A DNA stretch of 64,000 bases from Cinnamomum chago (lineage: Eukaryota > Streptophyta > Magnoliopsida > Laurales > Lauraceae). Under the pieces are notes generated by a model, which was not told the DNA's origin, ran no database searches, and was given only the letters and a program-made list of their open reading frames with translations. Position numbers and translations under genes: made by a program. Below are positions 53,701 to 64,000 of the stretch, in pieces (positions within the stretch are counted from its first letter, which is position 1; each line of letters opens with the position of its first letter). Location of the stretch: assembly GCA_038049695.1 (NCBI GenBank), contig CP142458.1, forward strand, positions 44,175,501-44,239,500, written 5' to 3'.

Positions 53701-55565
53701 TGATCAATCCAAAAAACGCATGCGCATATCTCGTAATGTGATCTTCTTGGAACACATTCCTTTCTTTTCTTTGCGTTTGGATAATCACCCTGTTGCTGTG
53801 TCTTATATGCCGCACTTCCCTGCAACTTCTCCACCTCCTATCACCAATGTCTATGTCCGGCGTAACACGGTTCCTCCTGTGGGGACTCCTTCTCCTGATC
53901 CTCATCCCGTGCCACTTACTGCACCCTCAGGTATTAATGCTTCTTCTGATAGTACCATACCCCTGCGACGCTCTAGTCGTCCTTTAGTTATCCCTGACCG
54001 TTATGGCTTTCCTACTCTTTTCACTTCTTTGGATAGTGCTCCTATACCCACCTCATATTCACAGGCCTCGAAGATTGCTTACTGGCAGGATGCTATGACT
54101 GAGGAGTTGCTTGCTCTAGAAGCAAACAAAACATGGGAGTTGGTACCGGCCCCTCCCGGCGCATCTGTAATCGGCAGTAAATGGATCTATTCCATAAAAG
54201 TTCACTCTGATGGGAGTCTTGACCGCTACAAAGCCAGATTAGTTGCACAGGATTATAAGTAGGAATATGGGATTGACTATGAGTAGACCTTTGCACCCGT
54301 GGCCAAAATGACAACTGTTCGCACTCTCCTTTGTGTAGCTGCAGCCCGCAACTGGCCCTTATGGCAAATGGATGTCAAAAATGCCTTTCTTCATGGCGAC
54401 TTGCGTGAGACTGTGTATTTAAAACCACCTCCGGGATATGCTTGTCCTCCACAACATGTTTGTAAATTGAAGAAAGCTCTTTATGGGCTTAAGCAGGCTC
54501 CCAGGGCTTGGTTTGATAAATTTCGGACAGCAATCCTTTAAGCTGGCTTTCGCCAGAGCCACTCTGATAGTTCCCTCTTCATCAGATGGACTCCGAAAGG
54601 CTACACATTTCTCTTAGTCTATGTTGATGATATGCTTCTTAGTGGCAATGATGTTGATGGCATTATGGATCTCAAACTTCATCTTACTCGCCACTTCAGA
54701 ATGAAGGATCTTGGTCCTCTCACTTACTTTCTGGGGCTTGAGTTTGTGCGTAACAAATCTGGCATTCGGGTCCATCAACGAAAATATGCTACAGATTTGA
54801 TTAACTCGGCCAGGCTTAATGATGATCACACTGTTGATACGCCCATGGAACTAAACAGCAAACTCAGTTCGAATGATGGCCCTCCTCTAGATGATCCCTC
54901 TATTTTCCAGCGGATAGTTGGTAGTTTGCTCTACTTAACTATGACTCGGTCGGATATATCTCATGTTGTTCATACGGTTAGCCAGTTTGTTAGCAATCCC
55001 CACAAACCTCACCTTGCAGCGGCTTTACGCATACTCCGCTATGTTAAAGGCACTCTTCACCATGGTCTATTCTACTCTTCGGGTACGTCTTTGTGCTTAT
55101 CTGCTTATGCTGATGCCGACTGGGCTGGTTGTCCCGATTCTCAACGTTCTTCTACTGGTTGGTGTATGTTTCTTGGGGATTCTCTCATTTCGTGGAAGTG
55201 CAAGAAGCAAACCACCGTTTCGAAGTCTTCTGCTGAGGCAAAATATCGGGCAATGTCCTCTGCTAGTGCCGAAATCATCTGGCTACGCCGTCTTTTGTGT
55301 GAATTCGGTGTTCCCCTTGGTCGTTCTACACCTCTTCATGGTGACAACACTAGTGCTACCAGTCTTTCACGAAAGGACAAAACACATTGAGATTGATTGC
55401 CACTTCATCCGTCAGCATGTCGTTACTGAGAAGATATCCCTTCCTCATGTCTCTACTCTTAACCAGTTAGCGGATATATTCACCAAGGCTCTTCCCAAAA
55501 CGCGTCATCATGATCTTACTTCCAAATTGATGTTTTCTACCTTACCGCATCAATTTGAGGGGGAG
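50750..55565 (+). pseudogene. copia gag-pol polyprotein, nearly full length, three stops and one frame slip
   Basis: ATG at 51386 (MDKYDVIPIKFNGNNY) opens a long frame to 54262. Gag: WSFHLKNFVEGQGLFGYLDG; two zinc knuckles CYECKGFGHIAKNC and CRYCKRSGHLIDDC (52090-52190). Protease: STWFLDSGASNHMTS (52477). Integrase: VWHSRLGHVNN, CETCCLSKSH, FDIIHTDVWG, TFIDDHSRFTW; the second catalytic Asp is Asn (LRSNSGGEY, codon 53282-53284); QQNGVTERKNRH. Reverse transcriptase: GSKWIYSIKVHSDGS, then in-frame stops at 54260 (TAG), 54284 (TAG) and 54539 (TAA), [24 protein letters not shown]. RNase H: ADADWAGCPDSQRSSTGW, AEAKYRAMSS; a frame slip near 55360 moves FHERTKHIEIDCHF and ADIFTKALP to another frame. 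Polypurine tract GAGGGGGAG precedes 55566. It sits in the ancient copia element. Confidence 0.95.
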
Positions 55566-55861
55566 TGTAGAAGATAACTCATGAACTGAATAGGCCCATG
55601 TACACTAATCTTGGCCCATCTAGGCCCATGTAGAATATCCCACGTGTGGGACTACAGCTTGTATTATGGATATACTTCTATGTATAGAGATTAGGATTCT
55701 TTTATTCCTTGATTTCTGATTGTAATTAGATTGTGATTGCTGCTGATTAATAGCTTGTAATTGGGGTAAATTATATTATAAAATGGTTGGTTGATCCTCT
55801 GTTGAGGTATCAACTTTTCCTCCAAGCTCTTCTCTTCTATCTCTCTGCATGATCTCTATGA
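55566..55861 (+). repeat. Copia 3' LTR, 296 bp
   Basis: Begins TGTAGAAGATAACTC after the polypurine tract; ends GATCTCTATGA. It has an AAATTATATTATAAAATGG TATA-like area near 55765. Inverted near-identical copy at 50454-50749. Confidence 0.92.
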
Positions 55862-55999
55862 GCCGTGTCATAACTTTTTTCAAAGTCAACCACAACTGCG
55901 ACTTTGAACCACCATTAGAAATAAGAGAGGAATGCCACACAGGAGGTGGTTTGGGGAAATATTACCTTGAGGAAGAAGAGGATTTGGCAATGGTGAGTG

Positions 56000-56905
56000 A
56001 TCAGGAGTATGTGGGAAGCAGGCAAAGGCTTTGGCCTCGACTATAAACCTTCATGACAAGCGGATATGTGGATCCAGAAAATTGAGGAAGATAAGAAACA
56101 TCCAAGGGACAAGAATCCCATTTAAGAAAATACAAGGGACATGTTCAACAAATATGACATTATTAGAAATACAAGTTTCACAAGCCTCTACATCATAGCA
56201 GAAAACTCCTTTTATGTTTATCACTGTACCCCAAGAAGACACATCTAGTTGTTGCTTGTGATAATTTTGTTCTTTCAAAGGAAGGAAGATGAACAAAGCA
56301 AATACAGCCACAAGTGCATATGTGAAAATAAGGTGGATAATGGAAGAGGGATTCAAATGGAGAGATGTTATTCAGAATGCGGGTTCAAAGTTGACTTATA
56401 AATGAAAGGCAGCATGGATAGCTACACATCAAAAAATAGAAGGAATACTTGATTCAATGAGTAAGGTCCTAACAGTTTAAAGAATGTGCCTAGTTTTCCT
56501 TTCTGCTATCATGTTTTATCGTCGCGAATAAGGGCATATTTTTTTATATACAATGCCCTTTTCTAATAAAAAGGAACAGAACTCTCCCCAAAGAGATACC
56601 TCCCCCTGAGCCAGACCAAAGAACCTTGATATTTTTTTATCAAAAGGTTTATACTAAATTGTAAATTTTCTTATAAGCAAAATCTCATATTTAAGATGAG
56701 GAACATAAATCCATGTAAAACGAGAGTGATCCTCAATGAATGTCACATGAATTAGATGCAATTCCCCAAACATCAATGTGTATCATATCAAAAGAAGCAT
56801 TGGCTCATTAATAATGAGTAGGAAATGGTAGAACATGATTTTTACGCAAGCAACGTGAAACACACTAACATTTTGAAATAGTGACGCAGCGCGGGTAGGG
56901 AATAA
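56000..56905 (-). pseudogene. Ancient copia element, integrase piece
   Basis: Minus strand. Near 56740-56680 the frame reads HVTFIEDHSRFTWIYVPH (integrase core). Around 56280-56110 it reads FIFLPLKEQNYHKQ, WGTVINIKGVFCYDVEAC, ISNNVIFVEHVPC, the region after the core. Full of stops and slips. Its neighbours in the same old element are the gag/protease pieces at 62.3-63.7 kb (upstream) and the reverse transcriptase at 48.8 kb (downstream). Confidence 0.72.
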
Positions 56906-56910
56906 TAACC

Positions 56911-59900
56911 TGTCAGATTGTATGCAAGAAGAAGAAGAAGAATAAGTGGAGAGAATGTTGTGCCTCAAAGGAGGATCGACTACTTGTATTTATAATCAGA
57001 TTGTTCCTTAATCAAGGCTCTAAACATGCTAAGTATACAATTAGAATAATGAAAGAATATCTCCTAATCTATACAAGGAAATAAGAGGAGAGAAATTAGC
57101 TATACAGTGGAGAGAAATTAGCTTATACAATCAACACAATATCCCACGTGAGGGACTATACATGGGCCTGGATGGGCTGGGCCTATCTTTAAGGCCTGTT
57201 ATCTTCTACACTCCCCTCAAATTGATGTGGTAAGGTAGAGAACATCAATTTGTTAGTTAGATCATAATGACGCGTTTTGGTAAGTGCTTTTGTGAATATA
57301 TCCGCCAACTGGTTAAAAGAAGAGACATAAGGCAAAGTTATCTTCTCAGTAACAACATGCTAACGGATGAAGTGACAGTCAATCTCAATGTACTTCGTTC
57401 TTTCATGAAAGACCGGATTGTTGGCAATCCTGGTAGCACTGGTATTGTCCCCATGTAGAGGTGTAGAACTACCATCACGAACACCTAATTCACAAAGAAG
57501 ACGGCATAGCCAGATGATTTTAGCACTAGCGGATGACATCGCCTGATATTCGGCCTTAGCAGAAGACTTTTAAACGGTGGTTTGCTTCTTGCACTTCCAC
57601 GAAATAAGAGATTCTCCAAGAAACATACACCAACCAGTGGTAGATCGCCGAGAGTTTGGGCAGCCAGCCTAGTCAGCATCCGCATAAGCTGATAAGTGCA
57701 GAGAAGTACCAGAAGGGTATAAGAGACCATGATGAAGGGTGCCTTTAACATAGCGAAGTATGTGCAAAGCAGCAGCAAGGTGAGGTTTGTGAGGTTCGCT
57801 AACAAACTGGCTAATCGTATGAACGGCATGAGAAATATCCGACCGAGTCATAGTTAAGTAGAGCAAACTACCAACTATCTGCTGGAAAACAAAGGGATCA
57901 TCTAGGGAAGGGCCATCATCCGTATTGATTTTGCTGTTCAATTCCATAGGAGTGTCAAAAGTGTGAACATCATCAAGCCTCGCCGAAATGATCAAATCTG
58001 TAGAATATTTGCACTGATGGACCCTAATGCCTGATTTGTTACGCACAAACTCAAGCCCTAGAAAGTATGTGAGAGGACCAAGATCCTTCATTCTAAAGTG
58101 GCGAGTAAGATGGTGTTTGAGATCCATAATGCCGGTAATATCATTGCCGCTGATAATCATATCATCCACATAGACTAAGAGGGATGTGTAGCCCTTCGGT
58201 GTCCATCGCAGAAATAGGGGACTATCAGAGTGACTCTGACGAAATCCAGCTTGAAGAATTGCTGCCCGGAATTCATCGAACCAAGCCCTGAGAGCTTGTT
58301 TAAGTCCATAAAGAGCTTTCCGCAACTTACAAACATGCTTTGGAGGGCAAGCATATCCTGGAAGAGGTTTTAAGTAAATAGTCTCTCGCAAGTCCCCAAG
58401 AAGAAAGCATTTTTGACATCCATTTGCCATAGAGGCCAGTTGCGGACTGCCGCGACACAAAGAAGAGTACAAACGGTGGTCATTTTAGCCACTGGGGAAA
58501 ATGTTTCCTCATAGTCAATTCCATATTCCTGTTTATAACCCTGCGCAACCAATCTGCCTTTGTAGTGATCAAGACTCCTATCAGAGTGAACTTTGACAGA
58601 GTATATCCATTTACTGCCAATCACAGATGCGCCTTCAGGGGCCGGTACCAATTCCCATGTGTGGTTTGCTTCAAGAGCAAGCAATTCCTCATTCATAGCA
58701 TCCTACCAGTAAGCAATCTTTGAGGCCTGTGAATATGAGGTGGGTATAGGAGCACTATCCAAGGAAGTAAAAAGAGCAGGAAATCCATAGCGGCTAGGGG
58801 CAACAGAAGAAAGACTAGAGCGTCGCAGAGAGATGGTGCTATCAAAAGAAGTATGATTACATGAAGGTTCAGTAGGCAAAACTATGAGAGGATCAGGACA
58901 GAGAGTCACCAGAGGAGGGATCATATTACGCCGGACATAGACTTTGGGAAGAGTTGATGGAGAAGCAGATTTCGGGAATTGTGGCAGATAGGACATACCA
59001 ATAGGATGACTATCCAAACGTAAAGAAAAGAAGGGAATCTGTTCCAAGAAAATCACATTACGAGATATTCGCATGCGTTTTTCAAATTGATCACAACACA
59101 AAACCCTTCGTGTTCATCACTGTAGCCTAGAAAGATGCATTTGGCAGCCTGTGGTGATAACTTAGTGCGCTCAATAGGTGGAAGGTGAACAAAGCATAGG
59201 CAACCAAAAACACGTAAGTGAGAGTATGAAGGGGTATGACCAAAGAGAACTCCATAAGGAGTAGTCTTTCCGAGAACAATATTAGGAAGACGATTAATAA
59301 GATACACTGGAGTCTGTGCAGCATCACACCAAAAATTGGGAGGAACTAATGATGTAATTAAAAGAGTACGAACAGTTTCAAGAATGTGTCTGTTCTTTCT
59401 TTCCGCAATTCCATTTTGCTGAGTATGCGGATAGGATTTTTGGTGAAGAATGCCTTTATCAGAAAGGAAGACAGAGAAATCGTGAGAAGTGATTTCTCCA
59501 CCAGAATCTGATATAAGAATCTTGATAGCTTTCTTAAATTGGGTTTGGACCATGTTTTAAATCTTTGAAAAATAGAAAACACTTAAAATTTCAAGTGCAT
59601 GAAATAAATCAAAGTATAACGGGAATGATCATCAATAAAGGTCACATAGTACTTAAATCATGTCCTACTCAATGTAGGAGAAATTCCCCAAACATCAGAA
59701 TGAATAATGTCAAATGATGCCAATGCACGAGAATTATGAATAGAAAAAGACAAAATATGACTCCTACTTAAGCAACAAGTTTCACACTTGGATTGAGATA
59801 AAGAAGACATCATTTTATTATCAATAGTAGATTCCAAACAACCAATCTTAAACAAGGAAATCAAATGGGCATTGTTCACATTACCAAGACGTTTATGCCA

Positions 59901-62304
59901 AACAGTTCACAATTTATTGAAATTATTTGAAGAAAAAACAAAGGAATGATGTCCAATGTCAAGCAAAAACAGACGCCCATGTTTACTCCCCGTTGCGATC
60001 ACCTTCCCAATTTGTCACCCCTGTATAACACAACCAGAGGAAGAGAAGTGAACAAGATAGCCATCGTCAATAAGTTGTCCTACAGAAAGTAAATTGGCTG
60101 ATAATTTTGGAACAAAGTAGACATTGGGAAGGGTGATGGACTAGACAGAGATACTGGATAAAGTAATGGTACCAACTCCAGAAATGAGTAGTTGATCACC
60201 ATTAGCAGTGGTTATTTTCTCTTTTCCAAGGGTGGGAATCTATAAAGCTATATTCTATAGATGTCATGTGATTTGAGGCTCCTGAATCTAAAAACCATGT
60301 GGATGAGGTGATAGGAGAAGAAAGAGATACTGAAGAATTACAGGCAGGAAACGCTATAGGAGAATGAGTTTGATACCGACCACCAGTAAAGCCCATAGAT
60401 GCATATGCTGAGGTAACTATGTTTTGGATCGGTCCTTGAATCTGAGCAGGAGTCATGGATTCAGCCTCGGATGAAGTGCTTCATGTATCAAATAAGGGTG
60501 CTTAAGCCTGGAATGCAGTTAGAATATTCTGTCTTGGCATATTGGAGGGAGGCTTCTTAAGCTGTGTCTCATTCCTTCGTTGTAGGCTGCGACGGTCATC
60601 AATAAGATGACCAGACCGTTTGCAATATCTACAAACCAATTTCTTGCGACAATTTTTGGCAATATGACTGAAGCCTTTGCATTCATAACATTGAGTCAGC
60701 TTCAGATTTGGGGTTGCCGGAAGAGCCTAGTCAGCAGGAAGAGGTGCAAAGAAGGCTTTTGGTTCTTCCATAATAGTACGCTATGAGGTAAGACGAAGTT
60801 CTTCACGAAGGACTTCTTGAAAGCAGGTATCACGATTAGCAGAATTTTCTCTATTCATGAGGGTAGACCGAACAGATTCAAATTATTGTCGTAGATTTAT
60901 AAGAAACTGGCTAATGTGAGTTTCTTCTTGTAACTTGAGAGCCTCAAATAGAAATCCAGAAGTGATTGTTTGGATCAACATGGAATCCCTTTCAGTCCAT
61001 AAGGTGAGAAAACCTTTAAAGTATTCCTACACAGATTTATCCCCTTGATCATATTTAACAATTTCACTATCCAAGTGAAACTTCCGAGCCTCATTGGTTT
61101 GATGGTAGACTTTCTTGAGATGTGCTCACATATCAGCTGCTGTAGTGTAGGCTTGAAGAGCAACGACAAGAGAGGGATCAATAGAGTTAAGGATCCAAGT
61201 GACAACTTTAGCATTTTCCTTAGACCAGGTGGCTAAGATTTTTGAATCAGTGGTACTTGGTGTCGGAGGCTTAGTAATTGATCCATCAAGATATCCAAAA
61301 GAGCCCTTGTCCTTCTACAAAGTTCTTTAAACATGAAGACCATGACATATAATTATGCCCATTAAATTTAATTGGGATAACATCATACTTTTCCATGGTA
61401 GAATGTAGTAGAAAGAAGGACAACAAAAAAATCAGCAGTAGTTGAAAAAGAAAAACAGCCCCCAGATCCAAAAACAGCAGTCAACAGTAGTTGATGAGGC
61501 TTCCAATAGAAAACAGCACACACAGGTGCAGTTTTGGAAAAAAAAGCAGTCCAGACGAACTGGATTTTAAAGGCAGGATCCCTGTGTGGAGCCCACAGAG
61601 TGATCTGATTGAGAATAAGATGAGAGGCTAGAGACCAGTATCAAATTTCCTTTCCAGCAGTACAGGTCTCATCAAGATCCATTTAGAATCCAGGATTTTG
61701 TGCGGCTGTGATGAAAACTATTTCAAAAAGTTGGATAATCACAAGACATATCAAAAGGCCTATCTCTGAAAAATGCTGAAAAAATCTCCAGAAAGACTAG
61801 CAGAGATGGGCGACCAAGGCTGGAGTGAAGCATGTAGATTTTGTGATGATCGCAGGTGGGCCACTATTGATCACAGTGAGGAAACAGTATGTTTTCACCC
61901 ACGATTTGCTTCCCAAAGTGCAGATCCTTGATCTGTGTTTCTTCCAAGTTGCTTTGATGAAGTAGATGTCAGAAGAATGAGACCTCCAAGATTTTATGGC
62001 TCTGATACCATGTCAGATTGTATGGAAGAAGAAGAATAATAATTGGAGAGAACGTCGTGCCTCAAAGGAGGATCGACTACTTGTATTTATAGTCAGATTG
62101 TGCCTTCAAGGCTCTAAACATGCTAAGTATACAATTAAAATAATGAAAGAATATCTCCTAATCTATACAAGGAAATAAGAGTAAAGAAATTAGCTATACA
62201 GTGGAGAGAAATTAGCTTATACAATCTACACAATATCCCACGTGAGGGACTATACATGGGCCTGGATAGGCTGGGCCTATCTTAAAGGCCTGTTATCTTC
62301 TACA
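56911..62304 (-). mobile_element. Ty1/copia retrotransposon, 5394 bp, minus strand, both LTRs
   Basis: LTRs at 62011-62304 (5') and 56911-57210 (3') read on the minus strand begin TGTAGAAGATAACAGG and end CAATCTGACA. The perfect 5-bp target duplication TAACC lies at 56906-56910 and 62305-62309. Primer site complement GCTCTGATACCA at 61999-62010 (initiator Met), polypurine tract complement CTCCCCTC at 57211-57218. Closely related to the plus-strand copia body at 50.7-55.6 kb by protein, with distinct LTRs. Inserted in the ancient copia element. Confidence 0.95.
57219..61396 (-). pseudogene. copia gag-pol polyprotein, multiply broken, minus strand
   Basis: Start at 61396 (MEKYDVIPIKFNGHNY). 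Gag is interrupted by slips near 61300 and 60900; two zinc knuckles, CYECKGFSHIAKNC and CRYCKRSGH, lie near 60690-60600. Protease: STWFLDSGASNHMTS near 60290. Integrase: CETCCLSRSH, FDIIHSDVWG, a slip near 59560, ISDSGGE (catalytic Asp kept), a deletion in the PQQNG region (HTQQNGIAERKNRH), LRVFGCLCFVHLP. Reverse transcriptase: [38 protein letters not shown], then a slip, [48 protein letters not shown]. RNase H: AYADAD at about 57670, then a stop, then shifted frames. Not functional. Confidence 0.92.
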
Positions 62305-62470
62305 TAACCAACGGTCTATTCTCCAAGCTTGGGATCCATAGGGATCAAATCTCTCTTGGTCTCACACCCAGTTCATTGGTCCTATATAACACAACTAGAA
62401 GAGGTAAACTACTAAGTATCCATTATCACTTAACTGACTGACAAAAAGAAAGTTTGCAGAAAAACGTATA
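62305..62470 (-). pseudogene. Ancient copia element, protease/integrase linker piece
   Basis: Minus strand 62460-62370 reads FSAKLLSVSQLSDNGYLVVY, matching the NLLSVGQLIDNGY region between protease and integrase of related elements. Joins across the 56911-62304 element to the integrase piece at 56.9 kb. Confidence 0.65.
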
Positions 62471-62899
62471 TTGGAAAGAAAAGGGATTGGTCTTAGGAAG
62501 ATGCGAGTGTTATCAATCCAATACTAGAAATGTACAAATGTTGATTGTTTACGACAATGATTTGCTTAATTCTGGCACAATGTTGGGTTTCACTGAGACT
62601 GTTCCACAGAAGTCATATGGACTCAAAGATCAGGAGTCTACCAACCAATTACACCCATAGAAGTGAAGGCAGATGCTACAAAAGCATTTATCATGTATCA
62701 AACCTATTTTGAAGCCATCATCATGGTATTGGAATGAGAAGAACTTGTTTCACTATCGGCAATCTGATTGTATATGGGAGTTGCGGCACGTCAGTCTTCC
62801 GTCAAGGATATCTGGTGCATTCAAAGATGATGTGCTCTATCCTTTCATAATGATTACAAAAAAAAAAAAAAAAAAAAAAATTCTTCATGCAATTCCTTG
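62471..62899. other. No gene seen; A run at 62860-62880
   Basis: Plus-strand ORFs here (for example 62454-62660) have no known domain. A run of about 21 A lies at 62860. Confidence 0.4.
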
Positions 62900-63182
62900 C
62901 GAGGATCAAAATAGTGGTTGCGGCGGGTGTAGTGGTCAGTGGCCAAAACGCTACGTAGCGGTTGCGACTATACGTAGCGGTGTGAATTTTTTCTACGGTC
63001 AAAACTTTTTGAATCTTATATAGCAACCAATATTGTGTTTTATTATGATTTGAAACCATGCAAGGGTAGAAACAACTTTAGGAAAGGCTATTGAGGAGAA
63101 GAAATAGGAAAAACATTGTTCAAAACTAAAATTGCTCGGCTCTACTAGGTTTTAGACCGTAGCACGGCTATTTTGAACCATG
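62900..63182. mobile_element. hAT-type MITE family A, copy 2 (283 bp, opposite orientation)
   Basis: The left end CGAGGATCAAAATAGTGGTTG matches the complement of the right end of the copy at 40805-41564. The right end in complement is CATGGTTCAAAATAGCCG. Eight-base flanks ATTCCTTG (62892-62899) and ATTCCTTC (63183-63190) agree at seven positions, supporting a hAT-type target duplication. Confidence 0.82.
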
Positions 63183-63229
63183 ATTCCTTCCAGACTTGCT
63201 TGATGCTTCCCTTTTTGGGACATACTGTC

Positions 63230-63735
63230 AGATGAGGAAGTAACAAAATACTTAAGTTCCTCATTTAGAGAAGTCTAAGATTGAAGTCGGATTTCTTCTC
63301 TTACCACCTCCTGTACACATGAATCTAAATCAAGACATGCCTCCCTATTCATCGAGGCTACTCGAACTGACTCAAATTTGGGTCGTATGATCATAAGAAA
63401 ATGAGGGAAAGGGTAATGTTAAGACTCCATTCAGTTAAAGATCCAGGTAACCACTTCGGAATTGTTTTCGGTCCAAGTAGCTACAAATTTTCCATCTTTA
63501 TCTGCTGTGGGTTTCAAAGTTGTTCCACGAGATACCCTGCAAGTCCTTGTCCTTCGACCAAATGTTTAAGGAAAAAGGACCGTTCCATGTAGTTTTTCCC
63601 ATTGAGTTTGATTGTAATAATATCACTTTTCTCCAAGATCAAATTGATATAAAAAAACTGAAAATAAAAATAAAAATAAAAGAAAATAAAGGCATGATGA
63701 CCCACAAATTTGGTAATAGAATGACTATTTTTCAC
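63230..63735 (-). pseudogene. Ancient copia element, gag piece
   Basis: Minus strand: MIIRPKFESVRVASMNREAC and VVREEIRLQS (63400-63280) are the gag C-terminal half. LEKSDIITIKLNGKNYMER, then FFLKHLVEGQGLAGYLVEQL, at 63640-63517 is the gag start. A deletion joins them. The region 63740-64000 looks like its untranslated leader; the 5' LTR lies beyond the window. Confidence 0.75.
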
Positions 63736-64000
63736 ATCAAGTAGCTTGAAATCTCAGATCCAACTTCCAGGTTAGTGAGTACTAGTTTTTATCACCTTTC
63801 TGTGAAGTATGAAGGTGGTAAGACCATTGGTTGGAGAAATCAATAGTCATGATTAAAACTAATTGATGAAACTTCTGAAGGAAAAACTCAGATTTACTAA
63901 ACTTTCTTCGCAGAAAAAATACCAGAAAAATCAGAGTAATTTTCAGAAAAACCAGATGACCCTTGCTGCACCTTCTTGCTTTGATCAGATCAAGAGTGGT

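Noticed and set aside
62454-62660. 68-codon plus ORF as a gene
   Set aside because: No domain; it overlaps the minus-strand copia linker fragment and ends in AT-rich sequence.

Overview
This is plant nuclear DNA and almost certainly from a flowering plant. It has plant-type LTR retrotransposons with initiator-Met-tRNA primer sites, a Cassandra element with 5S-derived LTRs, a Mutator-like transposon with a FAR1-type transposase and a plant mobile domain gene, hAT-type MITEs, and GT-AG introns in the exons of a plant leucine-rich-repeat (RNI-like) gene. No species can be named. Transposable elements fill most of the window. Only two traces of ordinary host genes are visible: the last seven exons of an EMB2004-like gene (minus strand, 26.6-27.8 kb) and a small TPR-protein fragment cut in two by a young retrotransposon (17.05-17.21 and 23.28-23.35 kb).

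Layout. 1-3.4 kb: a chromovirus integrase/chromodomain fragment beside LTR-like sequence. 4-8.4 kb: a decayed minus-strand Ty1/copia element, with a complete 393-bp TRIM inserted in it and its LTR at 8.18-8.38 kb. 8.4-16.9 kb: gene-poor, with an AT-rich array, a 1.8-kb hAT-type element with perfect 8-bp target duplication, a foldback MITE and a LINE 3' end. 17.2-23.3 kb: a very young 6.07-kb non-autonomous LTR element that has gag but no pol. 23.7-26.1 kb: tandem repeats, a copia 3' end with its LTR, and a dispersed LTR-like repeat. 26.6-27.8 kb: EMB2004-like exons. 28.7-38.5 kb: LTR-like host sequence split by a 6.92-kb Mutator-like transposon. 39.2-40.0 kb: a tandem Cassandra element. 40.5-64 kb: one ancient minus-strand copia element broken into at least six pieces by three later copia elements, a LINE piece and MITEs.

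The most interesting object is the Mutator-like element at 31139-38058. It has matching ends, a perfect 9-bp target duplication (ATTTCTTAA) and two apparently intact, convergent multi-exon genes. One encodes a plant mobile domain protein of 587 codons. The other encodes a transposase of about 911 codons that ends in an OTU cysteine-protease-like domain. The element also carries three arrays, each with an exact 33-bp period, whose unit is a GTTCGGCC...GGCCGAAC palindrome. One array lies upstream of the mobile domain gene, one between the two gene 3' ends, and one inside intron 1 of the transposase gene. The arrays are direct copies rather than parts of the terminal inverted repeats, and no listed feature explains them.

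The retroelement genes described here carry stops, frameshifts or altered catalytic residues and are recorded as pseudogenes. All calls come from reading the sequence; no database search was run.
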